DNA of 64,000 nucleotides from NCBI GenBank assembly GCA_949357655.1, contig CASHTG010000015.1, positions 3,472,001 to 3,536,000 of the forward strand, in the 5' to 3' direction. A program made the translations under genes and the position numbers. Below are positions 35,553 through 47,005 of this stretch, piece by piece (the stretch's first letter is position 1; each line of letters opens with the position of its first letter). Source of the stretch: Parascedosporium putredinis. Lineage: Eukaryota > Ascomycota > Sordariomycetes > Microascales > Microascaceae. Below the pieces are notes generated by a model. The model was not told the DNA's origin. It did not search any database and worked only from the letters and a program-made list of their open reading frames with translations.

Positions 35553-35939
35553 GCAATGCGCTCGCTCATGAGGGGGAGCTCGGAATCTTTCTTTTTCTTT
35601 GCGTTTTTGTTGTCATGTCCTTTCGGAGTCGGGAAACCATAAAAGTTCCAATGTCTTTTCAGGCTGCATTATATAGAAGGAAGGGGAGGGGGGCGACGAG
35701 ATGGACGAAGCATAGCCACCTTGTTGTGTCGTGAGGCGGGCTCTTTTTTTCCAACTTTCTTAACGTCAAGGAAGATATATCAAGCATTCACAAGCCTATG
35801 AATTACGGCCACTCTCATTCTTTCACACAGCCTCGTGTGTTTCTAGTATGCGTTCAATCCGGGAGAATACACCGGGGATTGCAATCCATTGTCATGAAAA
35901 AGTAAACCAAAAAGATCCTCCCCCAACAATGCATGGGTC
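35553..35939. other. Convergent 3' region between ACL4 and GIR2
   Basis: 387 bp between two stop codons, with T-rich and A-rich patches and a G6 run near 35688. Nothing coding was seen. Confidence 0.5.
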
Positions 35940-36763
35940 TCACGCTGCTTCCACCTTGAGCTTCTCCACCCCCTCAACAGGCATATCGTCCTCATCATCC
36001 TCCACCTTTCCAACCAAGCCCGCCTCCCAAAGCTGCCTCCCGTCATCTTGACAGGCTCCTTAACCCTCGCCTTCTTGAGCTCCGCGAGCCGTTCCTCCTC
36101 CTCCTTGAGCCTCTGCTCCTCCATCTCGCGCAAGAAGCCCTCGCGCCACTTCATAAACGACTCGGGCGTCACAGACGTGCCGTGAAATTTCTTATTCTCC
36201 TCCTGCTCCGCGGCGCGGGCGGCCTCTTCGCGCACCTTTTCGACGGCGGCCTCGCGGTCGGCGATGAGCTGCTCGGCGGCTTCTTTCACGGTGGAGACGA
36301 GGGCAAAGACCATGGCCATGCCGAGGTTCTCCTCGGCAGCGGTGTTGAGGGCTTCGAGGAGGACGTCGCGGTCCTCGGAGAGGAGAAGTTGGGGTGGGAG
36401 GCGGCGTTGGGGGCGGACATGAGGTCGAGGTGCGGCGCCTTGTCGGGGTAGTCGTCTGGGTAGCGGACTTGGAGGAGGAAGGAGGGGGTTCGTCGTCTTC
36501 TTCCTCTTGGACGAGGTCGAGGGTGACTAGTATCCTGAATTCGGTCTCGGAAATGTCTGTATCCGTGGTTAGGTGTTTTCACGTTTTGGTTAGGTGACGT
36601 TTGATCAAGCGCGGAGGGGTTCGGGGCTCGAGGCTGCGCGCGGGTTGGGGAGATGCAGATTCATCAGCCTCTAATGCTAGGGGTGTTCTCTCTCACCTGT
36701 GATCTCTTCGGGGAAGATGGACTCGAGGACCTCCCTCTCCTCAACCTGCTCTTCTCGCCCCAT
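35940..36763 (-). CDS. GIR2: RWD-domain protein Gir2 (RWDD1 family)
   Basis: Acidic RWD-domain protein. In yeast, Gir2 binds the translation GTPase Rbg2 and the Gcn2 activator Gcn1. 228 aa with breaks closed. Exon 1 is 36697-36763 (MGREEQVEEREVLESIFPEE) and exon 2 is 35940-36556, with an intron at 36557-36696 (GTGAGA donor, ATACAG acceptor). The RWD signature is visible as VRYPDDYPDKAPHLDL. It is followed by a charged coiled region (AEQLIADREAAVEKVREEAA; SFMKWREGFLREMEEQRLKE) and an acidic tail VEDDEDDMPVEGVEKL. Three one-base breaks lie near 36484 (G5, wants G6), 36400 and 36030; each is closed by one base. Confidence 0.87.
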
Positions 36764-37686
36764 CTTGTTAAAGGCGACGGCGTCTATTCGAGACTCTCGG
36801 CTAGGGGTGGGGCACCGACTCGGGGTCAAGGCCGATCGGTATTGCGCACTACTTGACTGGCGCGAGGGTCTAAAGTCGCAGAGTAGGTTCTTTTATAGTA
36901 TCGGGCTCTCGCTCGTGCCGAGGTATGGTGGCTTCGAATTGCTGGCTGGTGGTTTGATAGTTGTTGTGTGAGGCTGACTGCTTTGCAGGTGTTGGACTGA
37001 TTGATGGGAGTTGATAGTGGGGTAAAATATTTTGGTGGAGGGGTATTTTTCTTTGCTTGCTACACTTCCCGGCACGAACATGACGTGAACTGCCCATCTC
37101 CACATGGTCACTACAATTGAATACATCTATCCATGTATTAAACAACCTTTTCCAATTCGGGGTTTATAATTGAAAAGGGGTAGAAACAACTTCTAGTACA
37201 TGCCATCTTTGCCTCTCTCTTTCTTATCTCCGTTTTCATTTTTCTTGTATCACAAGGTGACTAGACGGTTCAAGGGAGCACGAGATGAAACGAGACATTG
37301 GTGGTTGAGGGAGAAGATATCATTTATTACATGCAACGTAAATTCATCAACAATCGAAGAAAAAGAAGAAAGGTCGTCCTGGGCGTCGATATTTGTAGGG
37401 CCTCTCTTCCCAATGGTGGACGTGAACGTGACTGCACTGTTCGCGATGTCGAGCGCGTAAAGGTCGGCTGGTTGCGACCTTGAAGCCGATGAATCGGAGA
37501 GCGACCGAAGAGTAAATCCGGCTTGCCCATAGCACCGCGGAGATGACCTAATTAGGGGTATATCTCCCTTTCCTAGTAAAGCGCCTAACTGCGAGATATT
37601 TCCCTTGTCGAGGCATTGCGAGGATCCCCGTGCTCCTCCTTCGCCATGCCAAAGCAATCAGTCCAAGACTCGGCTGCGCGATATAG
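36764..37686. other. Intergenic: GIR2 promoter and PYM 3' flank
   Basis: About 0.9 kb between two minus-strand genes. No coding frame was supported; the small overlapping frames around 37200-37650 have no domain. Confidence 0.45.
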
Positions 37687-38472
37687 CTAAGGGTTGATCG
37701 AGATTCCAAGTATAGCCTTCTCCTTCCTCAAGACGAGGGAGGGAATCTGGTGATAGAATCTGGAATGAAACAAGACAAGATAGTAAAGGATGTTGCAATC
37801 ACTTTTATGAATCCTTTTTGCGTTCGAGGCCGGGCTCGCTTCCTCCTTTGGCTCCCCTTCCGCATCGAAGCCCAGCGCATCAAGCTCGCGGATCAGTTCG
37901 TTGATCTTGATCACCTTGGCAATCTGCTCCGGCAGCAGCGTCTCGCCCCCTTCCTTCTTGTTCTTGAGGTCCTTTGCCTGCTTCAGCTTCTTCTTCAGAT
38001 TGCGCGCCTTCTTTTGCCTCTCCACTTCCGGGTCCGCCTCCGCCTCCTCCGTCTTCGCGGGCTTTGCGTCCTCCTTGGCCGCGGGTTGCGCCGCCTTGGC
38101 GTCGCCAGCAGCTACGCCGCTCTCGTCGGCCCCGACGGCCTTGGCCTTCTTCCTCGCCTCGCGGCGCTTCGCATTCTTGTTACTCGTCGCGGACGAAGCC
38201 CCGGCCTTGGCGCTCTCGTCGGCCTCCTCGGCGACCGCGGCGCCCGGGATGCCCACGGTCTTGGCCCTGTCGCGAAAGGCCTCGGCGGTGCGGTTCTTGT
38301 AGAGTTCAATGTCCTCGGGCGGGCGGTAGCCCGGTCGGATCTTGATGGCTTTCCTCGTGCTGCCGTCCGCGCGGGTCGACGAGGGAATGTGGCGCTCGCC
38401 GCTGACGACGTCGGTGATGATGCCCGCGTTGGTAGGCTGGGTCCCCGTCGGGGGCGTCGGAACGGAGGGCAT
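37687..38472 (-). CDS. PYM: PYM / WIBG-type Mago-binding protein
   Basis: Homologue of Partner of Y14 and Mago, which takes the exon-junction complex off translated mRNAs. 261 aa as an unbroken frame. The N-terminal WIBG Mago-binding domain is clear: ERHIPSSTRADGSTRKAIKI followed by RPGYRPPEDIELYKNR (about residues 26-62). An Ala/Lys/Glu-rich low-complexity linker follows, then a basic helical C-terminal part (KKARNLKKKLKQAKDLKNKK; EQIAKVIKINELIRELDALG). The last ~45 residues after EGEPKEEAS (LYYLVLFHSRFYHQ...) look unlike the family and may be 3' sequence read because of a small undetected break or intron. The long open frame on the opposite strand is a shadow. Confidence 0.85.
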   Translation of the reverse strand: MPSVPTPPTGTQPTNAGIITDVVSGERHIPSSTRADGSTRKAIKIRPGYRPPEDIELYKNRTAEAFRDRAKTVGIPGAAVAEEADESAKAGASSATSNKNAKRREARKKAKAVGADESGVAAGDAKAAQPAAKEDAKPAKTEEAEADPEVERQKKARNLKKKLKQAKDLKNKKEGGETLLPEQIAKVIKINELIRELDALGFDAEGEPKEEASPASNAKRIHKSDCNILYYLVLFHSRFYHQIPSLVLRKEKAILGISINP

Positions 38473-39501
38473 GGCGTCTCCCCTGTTGACGAGGGCTTTG
38501 GACTCGGGGAGAGAGGGCGGGGCGTGGGGTGGTGCGTGGTGGGTGGTGCGCGCGCGGGGGAAGGAGGGGCGGAAGGGGATTGGGGGAGGGGAAGTGGGTT
38601 TGAAATATTTCAGAGTCTGGAGCTTTGGATGGTTTTTCTTGATTGTATTTTTCTTGCTTTCCCTGGGCTTTGCTCTCGCACCTACCTCGGGTGGTCTCGC
38701 CGCATGCGGGAAGGTGCGATCCCCGCTATTGGAGGTTGAATTGAGCCCTGGATTTTGTTCTTTGATTTACCTCTCGAGGAAGATAAACTCGGGTCCGGGT
38801 ATCGCGGGGTGAGGGCGAGGGATGACGGTTGGGATTGAGGAGTTGGAAATGGCTGATGTTGGCGTTGACAGGGATAGCTAGGGCTAAGCTTCTAGAAGCG
38901 GCATGGAAAGGCGACGTCAGCCAACGGGCGGACTCATGCGTCAGAGGACAAGTTCAATGGGGTTTTGTGCCTGTGTTTCAAAATGTGGCGTGTATTACCG
39001 AACTGGTGAGCATTTGAGGGGAACCTTGGATATACCTTGATGTAGGTCCCTCAAAATGATGCGCCGCGCCAACGAAACGGGTCTCAGAGTTCTTTGTTCA
39101 CTTGTAGAGCAAGATAAATAAATATGCAACAATCTATGGATGTCTCTTGAAGAAAAAGAAGAAAAGAAGGCCAATATTGAAACCATCGGCGCAGGCAATA
39201 ACCCAATCAGGGCGCGGGCGCATACCAGACACCGAGTTACCATCAAAGGATCCATCGCCTCGCCCTGGGCATCCGCAATGTGTAAATGGGGCTTTGAGAT
39301 GACCGAGATTCTTCCACTGACGTGGCAAACGATCCTCGCGGAATTGAGATATACAACATCTGTGCATTTTCCCACCAGCCTGACCACTCAGCATGAAGCA
39401 GACGCATCACGCATGCCCTTCTAACATGGGGTGGCCACACGGCTGTTATATAATGACATCCTCGTGGCCTGGACCCTTGAAATCACAGAATCACGGTTGC
39501 G
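38473..39501. other. Intergenic region upstream of PYM
   Basis: Holds the PYM promoter. Small frames at 39134-39394 and 38995-39387 on the minus strand and 39140-39424 on the plus strand overlap one another and have no recognisable domain, so none is called. Confidence 0.45.
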
Positions 39502-39738
39502 ATGGCGCACGTCTTTACCGACTCGTTCAACACTAAGATAGGGGCCGAGTGAGACGCCATCTTTGACAACGCGAATACGTACCACCTACAAGTCTTCGAG
39601 GATACGCCGCGCCCGAGACCAATCTTGCCCGGGAAGGCTGCCAAAGGCACATTGTCATGCTCTCGGCCATACCTTTGCTTCGAGCCACCCATGGAGGATA
39701 CGCGAGGCGGGGACGTTCTGTGGCAGTATTGCGGCTAG
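39502..39738 (+). pseudogene. Short decayed coding frame, unknown
   Basis: From ATG at 39502 a 78-codon frame runs to TAG at 39736, interrupted once by TGA after MAHVFTDSFNTKIGAE. The continuation (DAIFDNANTYHLQVF...EPPMEDTRGG) has coding-like composition. I do not recognise it. It may be the tail of a lost gene or chance. An arginine CGA turned TGA would explain the stop. Confidence 0.25.
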
Positions 39739-39824
39739 AACAAGGGTCGCGAGTATAATGCCGTCAAAGGAAGACGAGTTTTAGTTAGGAAAATGGCCAG
39801 AAAAGGTACGCCTATCCCTGCTGC

Positions 39825-41415
39825 TCATGCCATCTTCAATTGTCTAAATCCAAGTACAACTTGCATAATGGCTAGGGCGACTTGTACGACGCTCAGAAGC
39901 AGCGAGGCACCACCAATCCATATGACTGCCCAGAACGTATAATACTTTTCTGTCTCCCTTCGGTCTCTGTACAAGTCAAAGAGCTTCATGGGCTTGTGCC
40001 GCTCCCCAAACATCTGGAGATTTAGAAGGCGGTTGCCGAGGAAGGGGAGTTCGGAAGACATAAACACGTTACCTACGGTATCTAATCCATTGTTTAGCAG
40101 AGAGTACCTCCTTTGCAATTCTCGCGCCCTCATCGTGCACAAATCTACCAAGAACGCCTCGGGTTGTACATCCTGCCCCTTCCCCGCCCACACCTTCTTA
40201 AAGTGCCTTCTCGACTTTTTGTCCTGGGCAAAGAGGATTCTGTAGGAGAGCAACACTTCCCGCACTAGATTTCGTGCCTCCGCGCTGGCGCCATACTTTT
40301 GACATACAAAATGCCAGGATATCATGCTGAGCTTGCGCGTCAGTTACACCGATTCCTACTATCCACATGACACGACCATTTTGGCCAAAAAGGCCCTTCG
40401 CCGACTGGATACTGCATGGACCTTACCTTGCAAGAAAATTCCCATCTCCCGCCATCCAAGTAGCGGCGCAGAACGACGGGTAGCGGAAAAGCGTAATGGT
40501 CCTAGTGTCCTGGTTCAAGACGAGATGCTCATCGAGCGAGTTCGTCCAGTGCACGGAGATCTTGCACGTGGCCAGCAGGGCCGAAAGCGAGATTTTGGGT
40601 AGAGAAAGCAGATCCGCAGTATTACGTGTGGCGTGACGACAACGTGGCGCGAGGTAACGGGGTGTAACGGCTTCTAGGTGCTGAAACATCTCAAGTTCCC
40701 AGAACAGCTCCGAGAGTGGACTGTAGTTAAAATACGGGCCGACCGGCACCGGCCTAGCCGAATTCTGCTGGACAAAATAGAAATCTGCGTACACTCCGAC
40801 GGCAGGTTCGTACAACGTGGAGAAAACGCCGATAGTTGCAAAGAGGGCCTGCTGCGCAGGGTCTCGGAGAGTCCGCTGTTTTTCGGTAGCGATACCCGCC
40901 GCTGTGAGTATGTGGTCAACCGCCTTGTCGAATGTCGGTCTCGGAATGGCAAAGCTTGGAGGGCTCCTAGTATTGAGAAGGCTTTGAAGGCTCTTAACCA
41001 TGAGAATGATAAAATCCACCAGGCTTCCTGACACGGAATCGCCGGTTCCGCTCAGCTCAGCGGCCTGAAGGAGTGGTTGAAAATGTGCGGCATGCGTCGA
41101 GCCTAGACAATGCTCGGCATAACGCAAAAATGACCCAAGGTCCGGCATCTGGCTTTCTTGGGCGGTAGAGCCGAAGAGAATTGGCAATATTCGCGTCCAG
41201 GGCGTCACTGTCGAGTTATCCATCTCCATATTCTCAATGTGGGATGCCACACGCTGCCGCATGTAGAGTCCAAGATGGCGGCGCGAAAGAGGGCATGGAA
41301 AAGAGAGCAGAGCGTTGAAGATGATGTACGAATGTTTTGGTGCGAAGGATAGGCCACAATAGGCAATTTCTATTTCATCTGCCCAGGCACATCTCGTGAT
41401 GCGACAAGCCACCAA
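39825..41415 (-). CDS. Uncharacterised fungal protein with C-terminal membrane segments
   Basis: Two exons: 40427-41415 and 39825-40326. The 100-bp intron at 40327-40426 has a GTAAGG donor and a CTCAG acceptor, joining GDGNFLA to SMISWHFVCQKY. About 496 aa. The first exon is soluble-looking and has no motif I recognise. The end carries LFDLYRDRRETEKYYTFWAV followed by a hydrophobic stretch (IWIGGASLLLSVVQVALAIM) that probably forms one or two membrane helices. Proteins with this DLYRDRR...YTFWAV ending are common and uncharacterised in filamentous ascomycetes. The start may lie downstream of 41415. No break was seen, unlike most genes here. Confidence 0.6.
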
Positions 41416-42055
41416 GCCGCCCTCGAAGACTTCACCGACGGTTAGGTGTGGGAGTCGAGCAGAATGTTAACTCCTCCGCATGTTAACTTGGGCCATCGTG
41501 CACAGCCATGCTGCCCGAAGCCTTGTTTTCCTCTCTCCTAATAACGCCAGGAGAGCGCTGGATAAGGCGAGGGGGCTTAGGCACCTATGAGGTGGTTGAC
41601 AGAGCACTAACCTCGTGTTACACACGCAACCCCCGAGTTCGCGTCAAAATATCTGATTTCCCGAATTGGTGCGGTCATGGACGAATCTAGGCTCGCGGGG
41701 TCCAGCCTTAGCTTTCCATCCTCTGTCAGTCGACGCTGAATGCTGGATATTCGCTACCCCGCGCAGGATCAGATCTGCGTATGCCTGCAGCCAACAGACA
41801 CGGAGCCTGGCCCGTTCTCAACGACAATGTATGCGGCGTCCCTTGTGCGACGCTCCATGTTTCCCTGCGCCCATGGCTTTTTTGAAGATGGCGCCTCACT
41901 TTGAAATCTTTTGAAAGGCGGAGTCAGTGATTCACTATGGAACCGATCATCTCCCACTCTTTATAAGTCACGAATTAGCAACCGTCTCTCCATGATTCAG
42001 ATAGGCATACATACACGGCTTCGTCCAGTTTGCGCTTGAGAAGTCTACAAAATCG
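41416..42055. other. Intergenic, nothing recognised
   Basis: 640 bp with scattered short frames only. It is upstream of both the membrane protein gene (-) and the decayed TPR gene (+). Confidence 0.45.
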
Positions 42056-44011
42056 TTGGTCCTACTCAAGATCTTGGCGAGGGTGCCTCCTCTTCATCGT
42101 CTGAGCAATGATGGTTATGGCCGAGCCGAGCTAGCGAGTGCTCGTGCTCGTGATGTAAAGTATGTTTTCAACGAACTTACACCTAGGGGGTGGAATGGTG
42201 ATGAAACCAACATTGCCTCTTGGAGTGCTGTGATTGCGGAGTGCAACAAGACTCTGGAGCTGAGGACTTGAGACGGGCCTTTCGCATCAGAAGCATTGTC
42301 GAGTTCCGTGCCGAGCTTGATCGCCTCCTTGAGAAGCGCCAGGGCAAGACCGATGCTACCCGACACGTAATTATGCTCTTGTATCCCACGCTGGAGCAGT
42401 ATGATCAGTTCAGTCGGACCTTTGTCGAGATGATGTTGCGAAAAGGCGAGACCTCGATGCTGTGGGGCTTGCTTTGCTTGGCCATAGAGATGCGTTCAAT
42501 AGCGATATGGGGTTGAAAACCTGGCGTGTGATACTGGATGTCGCATCCATCCTAAGCGCTCTTCCCGGATGGCTTTCCTTGACACCAAGTGGTGCGATCG
42601 AAAAGATTACTTAGATACTACAGAAGATAGGCCACGGACCTCGCAGGATGAATGAGTATACCACATCATTTAGCGATATGAATCGAATCAAGGGTGACGT
42701 GGTGCAGATAATCGCGAGCCCATCACCCTGTGGCTCGACATCATCGCCTTCTCCCGTTACCAAAGTCTGGATGGTAAGCATCCCCCGCACTTTGGGGGAC
42801 TTTGAGTCAGATTCCCTATTCTCTTGCTATTGCTCTGAACTAAAAACGACATAGATGAAGGGCGGGGGATGATGTCTTGCGGAGGCCCGATATCTTGAAC
42901 ATATCAACCCTCTTGCTAGGAGCTGGGACAGGTCCCAGGAGAATAACATCCAACCGCTGAAGCCAACTGTTAACTTTCGCAACTTGATGGCCAACTGCGC
43001 ATGGTTTGTGCACGACAATGATGCCACCGGTGTATTATCTCTACCGGGAGCAGATACACCACGTATCAGAAGCTGCCGGTTGATCAAAAACCCCCATTCC
43101 AGAGTCCGATATACTCATCTTCCTTGGTATCCGGCATCTTAGGGCCGAGGGGGACCTTGAGTCCGCATAGAAGTGGGATCCCACGAGTCTGGCCATTAGG
43201 GAGAGCCTGCGATAGGATCACGGCTTGGAGGTGACCAACTGCTACAACTACCTCACGCTGCGTGTGATTCAGTGGAACGCCGCGACGAGGCCAAGAAGCT
43301 TCTGAAAAAGCCTTGTGCCATCCTGGAGAGCAGAGACGATGAACTCTATGCCCGTCTTCTCTGTCAGAACAATCTGAGTTTCTCGCGCAACCACTTCTCG
43401 GTAGGGTATTTTGAAAATTCGGAAGCGATGCTTGATCGGGCTTGCGCTCAGGCTACCAAATTCAAAAGCTGGTACTCGCTCTCATTGTAAGTTTCCCCAA
43501 GATACCCAAGGCTCTTCAGATCCCCAGAACGCCCCCAGGATGACCCAAGCACGCGCTAAGCATTCAACCCCATATCCAGCGCCCACCTAACCAAGGCCGA
43601 CCTGTACCTACGTTGGTCGCGATACGATTCCGCCGAGGCAGAAGTAGCCCTCGCTCGCTCAACACTCAATCAGTCGGGTGGGTACGCCTCGATCAGCTGG
43701 ACGAGCGGGATCGTTTCGTATCGAGCCTCATCCGTCGCGATTCTGCAAAGGAATCAAGAATTGGCCATTGATGAAGCCAAGAGCGCAATCGCCATTGGTC
43801 AGTTGTACAACATGGCGCCCGGCGCTCGCGCTCGCTTTTCGCATTTGCTGATGAAGGCGTATCTTATGAGTCCGGAGCGGTACGGGAAGAAGCGGAAGCG
43901 TCTCGGCGAGAGGACCAGCGACTGAGAAAACTACTACCTCCCGGTAGGACGGACCTCGACGACGAAAGTGACGAGACGTTTGACAAGCTTGTCGATATTA
44001 GCGTGAGGTAA
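42056..44011 (+). pseudogene. Decayed TPR-type gene
   Basis: Coding-like blocks lie in changing frames. An N-terminal helical part (42056-42515; RSIVEFRAELDRLLEKRQGK, TSMLWGLLCLAIEM) resembles the N-terminal helical regions of some fungal STAND proteins. A short block ends ITLWLDIIAFSRYQSLDG (about 42770). A TPR-like C-terminal half follows (DILIFLGIRHLRAEGDLESA; HGLEVTNCYNYLTL; LYARLLCQNNLSFSRNHFS; AHLTKADLYLRWSRYDSAEA), ending TFDKLVDISVR at about 44011. Introns are likely near 42775-42850 and 43489-43579. Two in-frame TAG codons near 43168 and 43213 sit where CAG would fit, besides several one-base shifts. No nucleotide-binding motif was seen. Some breaks may be base-calling errors, but the TAG codons are not homopolymer errors. 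Confidence 0.5.
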
Positions 44012-46117
44012 TGACTAGACCATACACGTTACTATCATTTCTTTACCATCTCTACCCGCCTTGGGACCTGTAGTGATGTTACCTTGGGGACAGCACTTAC
44101 ATGTAGCTTGAGATGACGATATCACAAGGACCTGGGCGTATCCGGAGAGTGGGCGGTGTTAGTACTACGAATAGCTTCTAGAATTACGAGTTTTAGACTA
44201 TAGCTTAGGAATTCCGGCTTCTACGTCTAACAGATCTCTCCTAGGGCCCTCATATAACCTTGCGCCTAGCAACAGGATCGCTGGTCACCTCTTAGATAGC
44301 CTGCAGTTTGGTCGCTCCTCGATGACTGGAGGTTGGCGTGCTATGTATTATAGCAGTTACTCCGTGGTTATCAGCATCATGGCGATAATCGTTCCCTTAA
44401 AGGGACCGAAAGGGTGTCACGTAGGCGCAGCCGCGCTTCAGCCCTTCCGATCTTAGGTATTATAGCAATGGTTCGCGGCCTGATCGACAATCGGTCTCGG
44501 GAGGATTACGCGCCTTTTCAGAGGAATTCTCCTGAGAAGAACCTGTAGTGAAAGTGAAGTGCCCCGTGTGTTAAGGAACGTACATCCAGCGATTTGATAC
44601 CGAACTGCTGGATTTGGAAATTGGGTTTTATCACTGAGGCGCGTGTTCATCCGCCCTCGCGTCCAGCTTACCCGAACCATCGATTTCGGTGGGTGAGTTC
44701 GAGGTGGGAGAAATGCGCCGATGCTGGCTAGTTCGGTGTGAACTATTCTCCGCCATGTTCGTGGTGCCAATCGAGCTCGGGCTGGGCATGCATGGGGCTT
44801 TTCCATGGCTGTTTCCCCCAAACATTACATTACATATGTGATCAATGTGCCCCAAAGGAGCCGAAGGGCAGGGTTGGAGCGCTTGAAAGTGTACATATTC
44901 GAGGCTTGAGAGGTTGAGAGGTTGAGAGGGGAAGCGATCTGCCTCAAGTTTCTCACGCGAAGACTAAGACTTGTATCCCCTTGTTGGTGCCACAGCCGAC
45001 GACTACATTCCATCATCGGGCGCGCAGAACTCTCTCCTTGTGCTAGCATTGCGAGCAACGCTGGTGAGGCATGTGCAATGGGCTCGAGTTCCACACAGCG
45101 GGGCAAACGAGGAGAAAGCTCAAACTGACGAAATCAACTCATTCCTGGGCCCACTCTTAGGTTCATCCACATTCGCGTGAGCCTTCATGGGGTAGCAGGC
45201 AGTATAGAAGGGTGTGTGTATGCATTCTCTGTGCCCCTCGGCGCATGCTTCGTCAGGGTATATTTCACGATGCGAAGCCAGGACGAGAGGGAAAAAGGAC
45301 ATCTGCCGCAGGCTTTGATGTTGAAGGCCGCAGCAACCTGAAGCGAGCAGGTTACCGCAAACACACCCCAATAACACCGAACATGCACTCAGGTCATTAG
45401 GCTCTGGGTTGCGCTCGTTTATTCCGCCATTCCAAGACCTCGCCTATGGTGATGTCAGGATGATGTTGGGGCGGTAGCATTCTCGATGAACTGACGGTCA
45501 AGAGGGTCGGCAAAGTATTGGCTGGTACCTATTATCTGGGTCATATCGAATGGTATTATTGCATGCGTCTGGAGCTACGTACTTATCGAAGTAGAAAAAG
45601 CAAGTGCAATTTTGGGTTATGAAGGCGCTGCGAGGTACCGGCGTAAAATAGTGTACATCCTTTGATGGGGCAATTTAAGTGAGATTGATGGGTTGGTTCA
45701 TCTTGCTAGCGCCATCGGGCTCTGCCACACCGTTCCTAACCTAACCAGGGGAGGAGGAGAGAGCCCGGGGCGAGCATGGTAATCAAAGTTGGACTTGTCA
45801 ATCTTCCGAGTGTGGAAAAAGGGTGCGCGGGCCTTCTCTCACTCAGCATCCATAGATCCTTCTTGGCCATGGGCGGCCGATGATGGCTCCACGAGCCGTC
45901 CGTGGATCGATGGCTGCAACACGGCCTTTTACGGGCAGTCGGTGAGGATGTGGACAGCCAGCACTGTGACGAGGACTGGGCACCGTTCAAGCTGAAGGGC
46001 AATAGCGTGCTTTTCCTTTCTGTGATGGCTCTTGGGCCTTGAACACGTGTCTCAAGCTATGCGCTGGTCTAGAGACAGCACCCGCCGAGATCTGATTCGT
46101 CCACCTTGCATGTCGCG

Positions 46118-46120
<3 letters not shown>

Positions 46121-46153
<33 letters not shown>
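46121..46153. repeat. (GA)n microsatellite
   Basis: Uninterrupted GA dinucleotide run of about 33 bp in non-coding sequence. Confidence 0.9.
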
Positions 46154-46157
<4 letters not shown>

Positions 46158-46951
46158 TGAAAACAAGCTCATAATACTAATATAATTGTTGCTGTTCTTG
46201 CCTAGGTTTTCTGTCCGTACCTGGGAGGTGTGCTTTCGCGAGAGGAGTCTATCACCCACACACAAAAGCAAGAATCGGGCATTGTCCATCCCCCACCTTC
46301 TCTCTCTTTGAATGGGTCGGTTGCCTCAGCATCGTTTTGTTGGTCAGTGTTTGTTGATGGGCACCGAAACGCATCGGCGCTAAGTCTTGTGATTGACGGC
46401 ACTTGCAAGTTTTACATGGGGTGGTGGTGGTAGTATCTGATGTAATGCTGCAGCATCTATGGTGGATGGCGTGAAATGATTTTTTCTTCGTTTTTAAACC
46501 CGTTCTTGCCATCCTATAACCCGCCTTGGAATGGATGAAGAATATTAGAATGGCGGAGGCATTTCTCCCGTCCGCTTCAGCGCCCCCTCCCCTGACGAGC
46601 CCAGGATGAAGGGGCAGTTAATAGGACCACTGCTGGACTGGAGGTGGGCGTCACCGCTGCCAGCTACGTAATTACTTTTTCCTTGTCTTCTCCCTTGCCC
46701 GTGCCTTGGTGCTTTGACTATTACTTGTCTTAGTGGCGATGGCTTTGGACCGGTATTAATTAAGGGTCGCAATCTGCGGTTCAGCACAGCATGGATCCCG
46801 CTGGAACTGGTAAAGTTTCAATCGACCAGTGATGGGTCCGTCCGTTGGTCCGTTTCGATTTTAACTCAAATTCCTAGCTGTGCACGGAGAGGCCTCCTAG
46901 AGTGGATGCCCCACGGAACGGTGATCAAGTGTTGGCATCGGAAGAGCTAGG

Positions 46952-47005
46952 TACCGAGGTACCGTGTCAAGCGTGTCTCTATTTGCTGGATCTAGTACCT
47001 CGGTA
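46952..47005. repeat. Inverted repeat, 11-bp perfect arms
   Basis: TACCGAGGTAC at 46952-46962 is the exact reverse complement of GTACCTCGGTA at 46995-47005, with a 32-bp spacer. It could form a hairpin or be a trace of a small element. No coding neighbour is close. Confidence 0.5.

Noticed and set aside
37750..38739. 329-aa plus-strand open frame, Leu/Arg/Gly-rich
   Set aside because: It lies antisense to PYM, whose WIBG domain is clear. Its composition is that of a GC-rich shadow frame.
44012..44500. Possible transposon remnant
   Set aside because: TAG-rich, AT-leaning sequence but no terminal repeats, no transposase or reverse-transcriptase motif and no target duplication visible.
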